Source of the DNA: JBBIOU01 sp037443205
GTDB lineage: Bacteria > Bacteroidota > Bacteroidia > Flavobacteriales_D > UBA2798
Assembly (NCBI GenBank): GCA_037443205.1
Contig: JBBIOU010000002.1
Location: forward strand, 124,001 to 188,000
Length of the DNA stretch: 64,000 nucleotides
Reading direction: 5' to 3'
Below, piece after piece: positions 36,291 through 45,063 of this stretch (position 1 is its first letter; every line of letters starts with the position of its first letter). The notes below the pieces were generated by a model. That model was not told where the DNA came from and made no database searches. It saw only the letters and a list, made by a program, of their open reading frames with translations. The position numbers and the translations under genes are program-made.

Positions 36291-36637
36291 ATAGTTACTG
36301 TAGCTTCGTTTGTTTTTTCTTCTTCAACTTTTATAATACCGTTGCCTGCCAAATTATTTTTTTCAGCTTCAATATTTAATACTGCAAAACCTGCCTGACC
36401 TTTTTTGTATAAATCGTTAAAATTAAATATGGCTTTTCCGCTGGCATCAGTAGTAGTGGTATAGTTAATTCTTCCCGTTGGTATTCCTTGCGAATCAACC
36501 GAATATATTCTAACTTCAGCGCCCCCTACCGGTATATTATTAATATCTAATACTGTAATAGAAGCTATTGTATCTCGATTTTTCATACAAGAGATTAACA
36601 ATGACACAACGACTAAAAAAGCAATGAGTTTTTTCAT
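36284..36637 (-). CDS. Small lipoprotein with a carboxypeptidase-regulatory/Ig-like domain
   Basis: Start at ATG 36637 gives a lipoprotein signal (MKKLIAFLVVVSLLISC, Cys17); an upstream in-frame ATG (36667) would add ten residues before it and hide the signal. The mature domain, about 100 residues, has the pattern of a regulatory beta-sandwich (ITVLDINNIPVGGAEVRIYS, TTTDASGKAIFNFNDLYKKG). Likely anchored to a membrane face in the envelope; partner unknown. It converges with the gene at 35961, overlapping 7 bp. Confidence 0.8.
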   Translation of the reverse strand: MKKLIAFLVVVSLLISCMKNRDTIASITVLDINNIPVGGAEVRIYSVDSQGIPTGRINYTTTTDASGKAIFNFNDLYKKGQAGFAVLNIEAEKNNLAGNGIIKVEEEKTNEATVTIQ

Positions 36638-36670
36638 AACGTAAAGATTAATAGCTTTGTTAAACAAAAC

Positions 36671-37483
36671 ATGTACAGCAAATATAACACATTTTTTACA
36701 ATTGTTAAACGAAAATGCATCTTTTGGGTTGCCTTAAGCCCTGTTTTTTATGCTTTTTTTATCCCTTCGCCCCATACTTATTTTGAATTAGTTAGCCCCT
36801 GGGGGAAAACTAATGCGTTGATATACAGAGAGTCATGTGATTTTTTAGATAACTATGCTTCGGGTAAACCGGTAGATTCTCTTCAGGTAGTAAGGGTACT
36901 GCAAAATCACAGCATTATTTGTTCATTTAGCGATACTTTACTGATGAATAAACTGATTGCATACAAAAACAATTTTAGGTGTCCGGGCAACAGAAAACAT
37001 AAGAAAGGAACTATCGGCATTATGTTTGAACACCAAAACGACCGTATTATTCCTTACTTATATATAATTACCGGAAAAACATATACGCCCGAAATTTTAG
37101 AAAAACTGCAATTCAAAAACCAACAAGAGTTTCTTAAACAATGCCTGATTTATTACCTGGAGACTATCCATAAAACAAACGAAATATACCGTTTAAATCG
37201 CTTCCCAAAAGCTTTCGACACGCTCTATCCTGTATATAAAACACAAACCGATAGTATATGGAATCATTGCGCCAATAATAATTTGTTGAATTTTAAATAT
37301 AATCAAACCCAAATTCATGATTATGTTACTGTGGGAGGCTTGCCGCAACTTGATGGAAGCAGATTTTGGCTCATCGGAGAAATATACCCGGATTATGAAA
37401 TAATTGAAAGGATTGCTACTACCAAAACAGATATGTATTTTCGTGGCGATAAGAATGCTAAAATAGCTTTAAAAATTTTATAA
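36671..37483 (+). CDS. Exported degenerate cyclophilin-like protein
   Basis: The 270-residue protein starts with a basic, hydrophobic segment (about 14-31, KCIFWVALSPVFYAFFIP) that could be a signal anchor. Residues about 125-150 (IIPYLYIITGKTYTPEILEKL) and 215-265 (YVTVGGLPQLDGSRFWLIGE, then IIERIATTKTD) line up with the end of Bacteroidota peptidyl-prolyl isomerases, which read SQFYIVQGK..T and GGTPHLDG..TVFGEV followed by DKIAAVKTD. The usual catalytic block (FHRVIPGFMIQGGDP) is not visible in the preceding part, so isomerase activity is doubtful. It lies 8 bp before pheS, and its start is 33 bp from a divergent lipoprotein gene. The similarity is by eye. Confidence 0.6.
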   Translation: MYSKYNTFFTIVKRKCIFWVALSPVFYAFFIPSPHTYFELVSPWGKTNALIYRESCDFLDNYASGKPVDSLQVVRVLQNHSIICSFSDTLLMNKLIAYKNNFRCPGNRKHKKGTIGIMFEHQNDRIIPYLYIITGKTYTPEILEKLQFKNQQEFLKQCLIYYLETIHKTNEIYRLNRFPKAFDTLYPVYKTQTDSIWNHCANNNLLNFKYNQTQIHDYVTVGGLPQLDGSRFWLIGEIYPDYEIIERIATTKTDMYFRGDKNAKIALKIL

Positions 37484-37491
37484 ATATTTAC

Positions 37492-38520
37492 ATGAAAGAA
37501 TTGCTGGAAAAATTACTATCCGAAATACCTTCGCTCCGGGCAAATAATGCTGATGAAGCCGAACAATTGCGTATAAAATATCTTGGAAAAAAAGGAGCTA
37601 TTACGCAATTATTTGAAGATTTCAGAAATATTTCTGCGGATGAAAAAAAATTATGGGGAAAACCCTTAAATGAACTTAAAACCCTGGCACAGCAAAAAAT
37701 AGAAGAACTAAAAAACTCTTTTAATAATACTACTTCGTTCTCAAAGCAGGGAAATATAGATTTAAGCAGGCCTTCGGATGTTTTATTAAATGGCGCTATG
37801 CATCCGCTTACTTTGGTAGAAAATAAAATAAACGAAATTTTTATGCGGATTGGTTTTAGCGTTGCCGATGGCCCGGAAATTGAAGATGACTGGCATAATT
37901 TTACAGCGCTCAATTTTCCGGAAAATCACCCTGCACGCGATATGCAGGATACTTTTTTTATAAAACAATCAAGCCCATCGCTTTCACTACGAACACACAC
38001 CTCATCCGTACAAGTAAGGGTTATGGAAACCGAAGAACCTCCCATACGCATGATAATGCCCGGGCGCGTATATCGCAATGAAGCCGTATCGGCCAGAGCG
38101 CATTGTTTTTTTCATCAGGTAGAGGGCTTGTATATTGATAAAGACGTTACGTTTGCCGATTTAAAACAAACCTTGCAATATTTTGCCCTCGAAATGTTTG
38201 GCAACAAAACTAAAATACGCTTACGCCCATCATACTTTCCGTTTACCGAAATCAGTGCCGAAGCTGATGTTTCCTGTATGTTTTGCAAAGGCAAAGGTTG
38301 TCATATTTGCAAACATAGCGGATGGGTAGAAATATTAGGCTGTGGCATGGTTGATCCTGCCGTTTTAGAAAACTGCAACATCAACAACAACGAATACTCG
38401 GGCTACGCATTTGGAATGGGTATAGAACGCATTGCCATGCTGTTGTATGAAATAAACGACTTAAGGTTGTTTTCGGAAAACGATATGCGTTTCTTAAAAC
38501 AATTTGCTTCAGAAACATAA
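37492..38520 (+). CDS. pheS: Phenylalanyl-tRNA synthetase alpha subunit
   Basis: PheS forms the catalytic half of the (alpha-beta)2 enzyme charging tRNA-Phe. The 342-residue length is normal. Class II motifs are visible: motif 1 region (HPLTLVENKINEIFMRIGF), motif 2 (HTSSVQVRVM, RVYRNEAVSARAHCFFHQVEG) and motif 3 (GYAFGMGIERIAML). A Cys-rich insert (SCMFCKGKGCHICKHSGW) is typical of Bacteroidota PheS. The beta-subunit gene is not adjacent, which is usual in this phylum. Confidence 0.96.
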   Translation: MKELLEKLLSEIPSLRANNADEAEQLRIKYLGKKGAITQLFEDFRNISADEKKLWGKPLNELKTLAQQKIEELKNSFNNTTSFSKQGNIDLSRPSDVLLNGAMHPLTLVENKINEIFMRIGFSVADGPEIEDDWHNFTALNFPENHPARDMQDTFFIKQSSPSLSLRTHTSSVQVRVMETEEPPIRMIMPGRVYRNEAVSARAHCFFHQVEGLYIDKDVTFADLKQTLQYFALEMFGNKTKIRLRPSYFPFTEISAEADVSCMFCKGKGCHICKHSGWVEILGCGMVDPAVLENCNINNNEYSGYAFGMGIERIAMLLYEINDLRLFSENDMRFLKQFASET

Positions 38521-38525
38521 TTCAA

Positions 38526-39620
38526 ATGCTTGTAAACGAAATAATAAACTATTTAAACTCGGTTATTCCGCCCAGGCTGCAGGAAAATTATGATAATTCC
38601 GGATTGATTTGCGGAAATCCAATGCAAGATACCCCGGCACTACTAATCAGTTTAGACTGCACTGAGGAAATTGTTGAAGAAGCCCTAAACTTAGGATGCA
38701 AGCTGATCGTATGTCATCACCCCATACTTTTTAAACCCATTAAGTCAATTACCGGTAAAAACTATATAGAAAAAACCATAATAAAGGCTATAAAAAATGA
38801 CATTTGTATATTTTCAGCACATACCAACCTGGATAATATATCCATGGGAGTAAATTATAAAATAGGTCAAAAAATAGGCTTAAATAACCTTAAAATATTA
38901 TCGCCCAAAGAGGATTTACTAAATAAAATAGTTGTTTTTTGTCCGCACAATGCAGCCGATAAAGTAAGGGAAGCTATGTTTCGTGCCGGTGCAGGTAATA
39001 TTGGTAATTACAGTGATTGCAGCTTTAATTTGCAAGGCGAAGGTACCTTTAAAGCCAATAACGAGGCAAACCCATATGTGGGCGAAAAAAACATAACACA
39101 CAAAGAACCTGAAATACGGATAGAAGTTATTTGTGCTTCTTACAACACGAATTACATAATTCAACAAATGTTAAAAGTGCACCCATACGAAGAAGTTGCC
39201 TACGATATATACCCCTTGTTAAATAACTGGAACACTGCTGGTTCGGGAATGATAGGAAGTTTTAACGAACCCATGCCCGAACAGGCATTTTTAGCGCTCT
39301 TAAAAAAACAATTTCATATACCCTTGATTAAACATACCGCACGGACAAATAAACCTATAAAAACTGTGGCATTTTGCGGTGGAGCAGGTAGTTTTTTACT
39401 AAAAAATGCCATCGATGCAGGGGCTGATGCTTATGTATCGGCCGACTTTAAATACCACGAGTTTTTTGATGCCGAAGGAAAAATATTAATAGTTGATATA
39501 GGCCACTACGAGAGTGAACAATTTACCCCCGAAATTTTAGCAGATATTATTAAGAAAAAATTTCCTACCTTTGCCGTCCATTTAACAAAAATAAATACCA
39601 ACCCGGTACAATATTTCTAA
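38526..39620 (+). CDS. NIF3-like dinuclear metal-centre protein
   Basis: This 364-residue protein of the NIF3/GTP cyclohydrolase I type 2 family carries the metal-binding blocks DNSGLICG, VCHHPILFKPIK, FSAHTNLDN and, near the end, DIGHYESEQ. The middle (about 130-235) is the CutA/PII-like insert of the long form of the family. Its substrate is unknown. It begins 5 bp after the pheS stop and ends 5 bp before the zinc-ribbon gene, a gene order that recurs in this phylum. Confidence 0.88.
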   Translation: MLVNEIINYLNSVIPPRLQENYDNSGLICGNPMQDTPALLISLDCTEEIVEEALNLGCKLIVCHHPILFKPIKSITGKNYIEKTIIKAIKNDICIFSAHTNLDNISMGVNYKIGQKIGLNNLKILSPKEDLLNKIVVFCPHNAADKVREAMFRAGAGNIGNYSDCSFNLQGEGTFKANNEANPYVGEKNITHKEPEIRIEVICASYNTNYIIQQMLKVHPYEEVAYDIYPLLNNWNTAGSGMIGSFNEPMPEQAFLALLKKQFHIPLIKHTARTNKPIKTVAFCGGAGSFLLKNAIDAGADAYVSADFKYHEFFDAEGKILIVDIGHYESEQFTPEILADIIKKKFPTFAVHLTKINTNPVQYF

Positions 39621-39625
39621 AAATT

Positions 39626-40390
39626 ATGGCTAAAACAGCAGTAGAACCCAAAACAGAGGCTTCGGTAGAAGAAAAATTGAAAGCCCTTTATAATTTGCAG
39701 TTAATAGATTCGCAAATTGACAAAATACGCAGCGTTAGAGGTGAGCTGCCTCTCGAAGTACAAGATTTAGAAGATGAAATAGAAGGTCTGCAAACCCGTT
39801 TAGACAGGCTGGCAGAAGAGTTAAAATCTGCCGAAAAGGAAATTACCGACCGTAAACAATCTATCAAAGATGCTCAGGCGCTGATTCGTAAATATGAAGA
39901 GCAACAAAATAAAGTTCGAAACAACCGTGAGTACGAATCTATTTCTAAAGAGATAGAATTTCAAAATCTCGAAATACAGATTTCAGAAAAAAAGATAAAA
40001 GAGTTAAAAGCTTCTATCTCTAATAAACAGGAAATATTAGAAACCTCTAAGGTACAAATAGAAGAACGCAAAAAAGATTTAGAGGCAAAAAAGAAAGAAT
40101 TAAAGGAAATCCTGGATGAAACACTCATTGAAGAAGAAGAATTAAATCAAAAATCGCAAAAAGCACAAAAACTTATTGACGAGCGTTTATTAGCAGCTTA
40201 TCAAAGGCTTCGTGGTAATGCTCGCAATGGTCTTGCGGTGGTTGCCGTTGAAAGAGATGCTTGTGGCGGTTGTTTTAACCATGTTCCTCCGCAAAGACAG
40301 TTAGACATCCGTACGCATAAGAAAATTATCGTGTGCGAACATTGCGGCAGAATTTTGGTTGACAAATCCATAATTACAGAAGAAAAATAG
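39626..40390 (+). CDS. Coiled-coil zinc-ribbon protein
   Basis: The 254-residue protein has a long coiled coil (about 30-190; repeated EEL, KEL and IEE heptads) followed by a C4 zinc ribbon. The ribbon has CGGC near residue 212 and CEHC near 237. Proteins of this architecture (HP0958/FlgZ-like in other phyla) bind RNA or protein partners. Here no flagella or chlamydia-type secretion genes are present, so the role is unknown. It is probably in one operon with pheS and the NIF3 gene, ending at a strong terminator. Confidence 0.88.
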   Translation: MAKTAVEPKTEASVEEKLKALYNLQLIDSQIDKIRSVRGELPLEVQDLEDEIEGLQTRLDRLAEELKSAEKEITDRKQSIKDAQALIRKYEEQQNKVRNNREYESISKEIEFQNLEIQISEKKIKELKASISNKQEILETSKVQIEERKKDLEAKKKELKEILDETLIEEEELNQKSQKAQKLIDERLLAAYQRLRGNARNGLAVVAVERDACGGCFNHVPPQRQLDIRTHKKIIVCEHCGRILVDKSIITEEK

Positions 40391-40406
40391 TTTTTGTTTT
40401 TTCATA

Positions 40407-40437
40407 AAGCCCTTCCATAAAACGGAAGGGCTTTTTT
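40407..40437 (+). terminator. Rho-independent terminator
   Basis: GCCCTTCC (40409-40416) pairs with GGAAGGGC (40424-40431) and is followed by TTTTTT. It closes the pheS-NIF3-zinc-ribbon unit. Confidence 0.9.
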
Positions 40438-40442
40438 GTATT

Positions 40443-40952
40443 ATGACTAACGAGAAAATTACATATAAAAAGGCTGTTTTATCTGATGTTCCGTTAATTC
40501 ATCAACTGGCAGTAGAAATCTGGCATGAATATTATCCAAATATCATCAGCCGCCAACAAATTGATTATATGTTAGATTTAATGTATTCTGAATCTACACT
40601 TAAAAAACAAATGGAAGCAGGATACGATTTTTACATTGTTTATGCCCATCATATGCCTGCAGGATATATGGGCACGCATCAAGAACAAAATCAATGTTGG
40701 TATATTGATAAGTTTTACTTAAAAAAAGAGATTAGAGGCAATCAAATAGGCAAAACATTTTTTAAGCATGTAGAAAATATCCTTATAAATAAGGGCATAA
40801 GTGTACTCCGTTTATACGTTAACCGGGAGAATTATAAATCTATAAATTTTTATTTTAAATGCGGGTTTACTATTGAATGTACCATAGATAAACCCATTGG
40901 CAATGGTTTTTATATGAACGATTTTATAATGATTAAAAAATATACTACCTGA
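40443..40952 (+). CDS. GNAT-family N-acetyltransferase
   Basis: This 169-residue protein has the GNAT pattern: a first helix (DVPLIHQLAVEIWHEYYP), the strand-4 and acetyl-CoA region (WYIDKFYLKKEIRGNQIGKT, a variant of Q/RxxGxG/A), and a final strand block (LRLYVNRENYKSINFYFKCG) with the usual NxxAxxxYxKxGF pattern in modified form. The substrate is not predictable. Its stop lies 8 bp inside the convergent T9SS gene. It starts 6 bp after the upstream terminator. Confidence 0.88.
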   Translation: MTNEKITYKKAVLSDVPLIHQLAVEIWHEYYPNIISRQQIDYMLDLMYSESTLKKQMEAGYDFYIVYAHHMPAGYMGTHQEQNQCWYIDKFYLKKEIRGNQIGKTFFKHVENILINKGISVLRLYVNRENYKSINFYFKCGFTIECTIDKPIGNGFYMNDFIMIKKYTT

Positions 40953-42552
40953 AAATGGTTACTGTTCCATTAAATGGGCCTTGCCTGCCGCTGGGCTCGG
41001 TTACTACGTAATAGTAAACCCCGTCAGCCAGTTTGTTGCCTGTTTTATAGTGAGTGCCTTTCCATTCGTTTTGATAGTTTTCTTTTACATATACTAAATT
41101 ACCCCAGCGATTGTATATTTCTACTTTGGTTCCCGGCCATTGTTCCACATTAATAATTACAAAGGCATCGTTACTTCCGTCATTGTTAGGACTGAAAACG
41201 TTAGGTATAAGCATATCACATAAAACAATTATTTCGATGGGTGCTGAGGTAGTAGAATTATTACAAGTGTCGGTAACTGTAACGGTATAAGTAGTTGTTT
41301 CGGATGGCGATACTGTAACCGTATCATTATTTCCTGCCGAATTACTCCATACGTAAGAATACGGACCATAACCTCCGGTGGCAGTAACGGTTAATGCTGC
41401 ACTTTCACCGTTTGCCGTGCATATTTCTGCTCCCGGGCCAACGGTAAGTGTTATAGGCTCTACATTATCAATGTATATGGTAGCTTGTACGGTGTCATTT
41501 CCGCAACCGTTATTATAAATAATATAAAAAGTTATAGTTTCCTGCCCTTCATTAATTCCATCGGTAAAGGCATTAACCAGCAAAGTTGTGCTGTTTTGTC
41601 CTGAAGGTATCATAATGCTATCAGGCACCGGAGAGTAATCGTTTCCGGGTGTAGCGCTTCCTCCCACATCAAAATTAATCCAAAAATTTCCGGTTGTATC
41701 CGGACGGGTAAAAGTAAATACAGCTGCTCCGCATCCTTCGGCAATGGTGCTGCCACCCGTTACCGAAGCTGCAGTAATGGTAACACCGGTAGAACTCAAA
41801 CTGCCGGCCTTAATAAACACACCGGCATCTACTACCCCGTCTAATGCATCTGCAATCATCATTTTCAGGTGGTATGTTTCGCCACAAATAACATGGTGTT
41901 TAGCTGTTAATACGGTTGTAAATCCATCGTATTGTACGGTTTGTCCGGGCGGGTTTTCGTTATCTACATAATACTGAGAATTTACATTTGCATTAACATT
42001 TAATGCTGTTACCGGAGTAGAAGTATTAGGTATTAATGCAATATTTACGGGAGCCAAAGGGGTAGTTACACCGGATAAAACAAATGCAAACACATCTGCA
42101 AATCCACCCGTAATCCACTCCATGTATTCTTCGGTGCCGAATACATACTCAAATTTTACGGTGTCGCCAACAGGGATAAAATCAAATTCCAAAATAGCAC
42201 GATTGAAGGTATTAGCTCCGGCAATAGAAGTAAGATATGGGTCTCCCGGTTGGCCATTATCTACACCTGATCCGGTAGAATTATTAGGGCCATGAGGGCC
42301 GTTTCCGTTATTTAAAACGGTTCCTGTAGTCATTACAATGCCCTGGTTCATTCCTAAATTGGTAGGGCCGGTTATGCTAAAAGTTCCTAATGCATTAGGA
42401 TCTCCGGTATATACAACATTACTGATGGTTACTCCGGTTCCTACTAATGTTTGTGCCACTTGTAGTGGTGGTAAAACGTTGGTAGTCATTTGCCCCAATA
42501 ATGCTTTAGAATAAATTATTATAAGTACGCTTATTAAATAACTTTTTTTCAT
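40945..42552 (-). CDS. T9SS-secreted choice-of-anchor L protein with gliding-motility C-terminal domain
   Basis: This 535-residue protein has a signal peptide (about 1-21), a choice-of-anchor L domain (about 35-250; LVGTGVTISNVVYTGDPNAL, VKFEYVFGTEEYMEW), a Calx-beta-like domain (about 255-360) and a PKD-like domain (about 370-435, VTVSPSETTTYTVTVTDTC). It ends in a CHU/gliding-motility C-terminal sorting domain (LIPNVFSPNNDGSNDAF, KVEIYNRWGNLVY, TGNKLADGVYYYVVTEPSG). These mark a cell-surface protein exported by T9SS, perhaps in adhesion or polymer binding. It converges with the GNAT gene, overlapping 8 bp. Confidence 0.9.
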   Translation of the reverse strand: MKKSYLISVLIIIYSKALLGQMTTNVLPPLQVAQTLVGTGVTISNVVYTGDPNALGTFSITGPTNLGMNQGIVMTTGTVLNNGNGPHGPNNSTGSGVDNGQPGDPYLTSIAGANTFNRAILEFDFIPVGDTVKFEYVFGTEEYMEWITGGFADVFAFVLSGVTTPLAPVNIALIPNTSTPVTALNVNANVNSQYYVDNENPPGQTVQYDGFTTVLTAKHHVICGETYHLKMMIADALDGVVDAGVFIKAGSLSSTGVTITAASVTGGSTIAEGCGAAVFTFTRPDTTGNFWINFDVGGSATPGNDYSPVPDSIMIPSGQNSTTLLVNAFTDGINEGQETITFYIIYNNGCGNDTVQATIYIDNVEPITLTVGPGAEICTANGESAALTVTATGGYGPYSYVWSNSAGNNDTVTVSPSETTTYTVTVTDTCNNSTTSAPIEIIVLCDMLIPNVFSPNNDGSNDAFVIINVEQWPGTKVEIYNRWGNLVYVKENYQNEWKGTHYKTGNKLADGVYYYVVTEPSGRQGPFNGTVTIFR

Positions 42553-42661
42553 AACTTAAACTTAAGAAAATTTAAATTATTGACTGAAATTTTACTTAAA
42601 AAGTTGCATGTGAATTTTTAAAAATCACAAAATTGCAGCTATATTTTAAAAGTTAAACTTT

Positions 42662-43000
42662 TTAACGACCGGTATTTCTTAATGTCAGGCTATCAACCAC
42701 TGCTTGCATAATAGCCTCCATCTGCGGTTGATTATGGGAAAAATAATCTATTGCTTTTTCAAATTCATCCTTTGTGGTATTGTATTTTGAGAAAATTTCC
42801 AAATATCCCTGATAAGCCTTTGGGCCTACCAGCGAATCGGTAAGTGCTACTTGCAGGCTTGATGCTTCCAGCAGATGCATTTCTATCAGCAGAGCTATTA
42901 CCGTGTCTTGACTTAAGGTTTTAAATGCAGGTTCGGTTGTTTGTGTATGTTTATTACACGATAAAAAAACAATAGCTGCAAGTAGTATTAGCGGCTTCAT
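42662..43000 (-). CDS. DUF4296 lipoprotein
   Basis: This 112-residue lipoprotein (MKPLILLAAIVFLSC, Cys15) fits DUF4296, with VIALLIEMHLLEASS in the N-terminal helix and DEFEKAIDYFSHNQPQMEAI in the second half. The family is confined to Bacteroidota and its role is unknown. It overlaps the M28 peptidase gene by four bases (ATGA), so the two are translated together. Confidence 0.85.
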   Translation of the reverse strand: MKPLILLAAIVFLSCNKHTQTTEPAFKTLSQDTVIALLIEMHLLEASSLQVALTDSLVGPKAYQGYLEIFSKYNTTKDEFEKAIDYFSHNQPQMEAIMQAVVDSLTLRNTGR

Positions 43001-44271
43001 TTTACAGATAATACATCGTTAGCAAAATCTACAATCAGACGGGTTAAATTTTCAAATGCATATAGAGTCAGATTTTCTTTTATATCAAAAATATCGTGAT
43101 ATGCTGTTGAACCTCCCAAGGTATAAATAAAAAATGATTTAACGCCCGCCTGGCTAAAGGGATAATGATCGCTGTTGGCGGCTTCGCCTCTTGCTTTTAT
43201 TTGTGTTAGTAAATTTTGTTTATCATTAATTTGCTTGAGCAATGAAAATTCTTCAGGGTGTTTGGTGGCATTTACCACTGTTATACCTTCTTCGCCAAAA
43301 CCGGCTATGTCGGTATTAATTAAAAAACGAATATTTTTAAGTGGAAATAAAGGTTGCTGTATATAATGAAAAGAGCCTTTAAGTCCGGCTTCTTCACCTG
43401 CAAACGCCATAAATGCTACCGAATAAGTTGGCGGATTTTGAGCATAATACCTTGCAATATTGAGTAATAAAGCCACCCCGCTGGCATTATCATTTGCTCC
43501 TTTAAATGTGGCATCACAACCCATTTTACCCAAATGATCGTAATGTGCAGTAAAAACAAAATAATTTTTTTTGAGTTTGTTATTACTGCCTTGTATATAA
43601 GCAATTACATTTTGTGTTTGATGTTGCGTTATAATTTTATTACTAATATGGATGTAAATATTGTGTGCGGTAGAATCTATATGGCCGGCCAAAACTTCAA
43701 TCAAGGGATTTTCCATGGCATAATCAGCAACCGACCAGGTGAGTTTTTTAGGTTCAATTTTAATTACCGGTGCTTGTTTGGTAAGTTTTATCATCAGTTG
43801 CTGATAATATTTTACTTTTTCGGCATTTTTTTCGGTGCGGTAATCAAAAGCGTAGATTACATCTTTTTTACCGTTGTTAGCTTTTAAACAAGAATCGATC
43901 TTAGCGGGGGTTACCCATACCAAACGATAGATACCCTTTGCAGAACCTGATGCTGCATCAACAATAAAATCAATGCCGGGTATTAGTTTTTTTCCACCAG
44001 CGCTGATGTGCATGCTATCCGGAAATGTATTGACCGGGTATGATAAATGCTGAAAGTAGCTTTTACCAAATGATTTTAATTTCATTTCTGCAAATTGCCG
44101 GGCAATGTATTCAGCGGCTTTTTTATCGCCATTATTTATATAGCCCCTGCCATGCATACTATCGGCTGTGAGCGTTTCAATAATTTTAAATCCGTAATCC
44201 TTTTGACTGTAACAACATGTATTTAGAATTAAAAATAAATGATTAAAAAAAAGCAGGTGCTTAATATTCAT
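42997..44271 (-). CDS. Exported M28-family zinc metallopeptidase
   Basis: The 424-residue protein has a signal peptide (MNIKHLLFFNHLFLILNTCCYS) and an M28 peptidase domain. The two-zinc ligands appear in order: His in FTAHYDHLG, Asp in GANDNASGVALLL, Glu-Glu in AFAGEEAGLKGS, Asp in INTDIAGFGEE and His in NSDHYPFSQAG. It is likely an envelope aminopeptidase. A PA-like insert may lie at about 80-215. It precedes the DUF4296 lipoprotein gene in an operon, and follows the conserved coiled-coil gene by 12 bp. Confidence 0.9.
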   Translation of the reverse strand: MNIKHLLFFNHLFLILNTCCYSQKDYGFKIIETLTADSMHGRGYINNGDKKAAEYIARQFAEMKLKSFGKSYFQHLSYPVNTFPDSMHISAGGKKLIPGIDFIVDAASGSAKGIYRLVWVTPAKIDSCLKANNGKKDVIYAFDYRTEKNAEKVKYYQQLMIKLTKQAPVIKIEPKKLTWSVADYAMENPLIEVLAGHIDSTAHNIYIHISNKIITQHQTQNVIAYIQGSNNKLKKNYFVFTAHYDHLGKMGCDATFKGANDNASGVALLLNIARYYAQNPPTYSVAFMAFAGEEAGLKGSFHYIQQPLFPLKNIRFLINTDIAGFGEEGITVVNATKHPEEFSLLKQINDKQNLLTQIKARGEAANSDHYPFSQAGVKSFFIYTLGGSTAYHDIFDIKENLTLYAFENLTRLIVDFANDVLSVK

Positions 44272-44283
44272 AATATAAGTTAT

Positions 44284-44988
44284 TTATGCATATCTTCTTT
44301 CAACTAAATCGGTTAATTCCTGAACAGAAGTTGAATATAAGTCCCAGTTATACTCATTACCTAAAGTTAAGAGGTAGTTTTTTGCTTCATCTATATTAGA
44401 GAAACTATTTAATTTATCTATTGCCTGGTTGTATTTACTGTTTTCACCTTCAAATAAGTCGTTCATAAAAAGAAATTTCTGGTTTAAACCTATAGCGCTT
44501 TTTAAATCGCTTATGGGTTTTTTTTGCAATTGTTCGGCAAGACTGGTTTTTGTGCTTTTAATTTCTGCGAGCTTATCGTTTATTGAAGTTGAGTTTTGAA
44601 AATTGGCAGCAAGTTTTTCATGAATAGTTTTGTGTTCTTTTTCAATATTATCTTTTTTTTGTTGTTCTATAACCTGCATCAGGGTCATTTGCTGTGTTTC
44701 ATTTTCTTTGATAACTGAGGGTTTTTCTTTTTGATGATTATTTCCAATATCTGTTAAATCTAGCTTAAATCCTTCTATTACGCGCTCTTCTTGTATATTC
44801 GATGTTTCGGATAAATTATTTTCTACGGTTTTATATTGTAAAATTACCATGCGTTCGTATAAATCACGGCATTCATCTAACAGTTTGCTAACCTCATGGG
44901 GATTTAGTTTACCGGATTCGAGTAAGTCAATCTTTTCGTGAATTATTTTTGCAAGTTCTTTCATTTTAATATATGCGTTTGCATTCAT
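44284..44988 (-). CDS. Conserved Bacteroidota coiled-coil protein of unknown function
   Basis: I place the start at ATG 44988 (MNANAYIKMKELAKIIHEKI), with a TACTTTTG box 16 bases upstream; the frame is open further (to 45096) but that part would run through the tdk promoter. ATG 44964 is also possible. The 234-residue protein has a helical N-terminal part (about 1-65), a charged low-complexity linker and a C-terminal helical domain (SDLKSAIGLNQKFLFMNDLF, FSNIDEAKNYL) shared by similar proteins of this phylum. No catalytic motif is visible. It probably heads a unit with the M28 peptidase. Confidence 0.8.
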   Translation of the reverse strand: MNANAYIKMKELAKIIHEKIDLLESGKLNPHEVSKLLDECRDLYERMVILQYKTVENNLSETSNIQEERVIEGFKLDLTDIGNNHQKEKPSVIKENETQQMTLMQVIEQQKKDNIEKEHKTIHEKLAANFQNSTSINDKLAEIKSTKTSLAEQLQKKPISDLKSAIGLNQKFLFMNDLFEGENSKYNQAIDKLNSFSNIDEAKNYLLTLGNEYNWDLYSTSVQELTDLVERRYA

Positions 44989-45003
44989 GTTTTTACTTTT
45001 ATC

Positions 45004-45011
45004 CAAAAGTA
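45004..45011 (-). promoter_or_regulatory. -7 promoter box of the coiled-coil gene (TACTTTTG, reverse strand)
   Basis: The reverse strand reads TACTTTTG 15 bases before the ATG at 44988, matching TAnnTTTG. It faces away from the tdk promoter, about 40 bp apart. Confidence 0.55.
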
Positions 45012-45049
45012 AGCCAAATTTTATAAATGTAAAAATAGCTGATAAAATA

Positions 45050-45057
45050 TATCTTTG
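45050..45057 (+). promoter_or_regulatory. -7 promoter box of tdk (TATCTTTG), almost leaderless
   Basis: TATCTTTG matches TAnnTTTG and ends six bases before the chosen tdk ATG at 45064. Transcription would start at or just before the start codon. Confidence 0.6.
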
Positions 45058-45063
45058 TATGAA

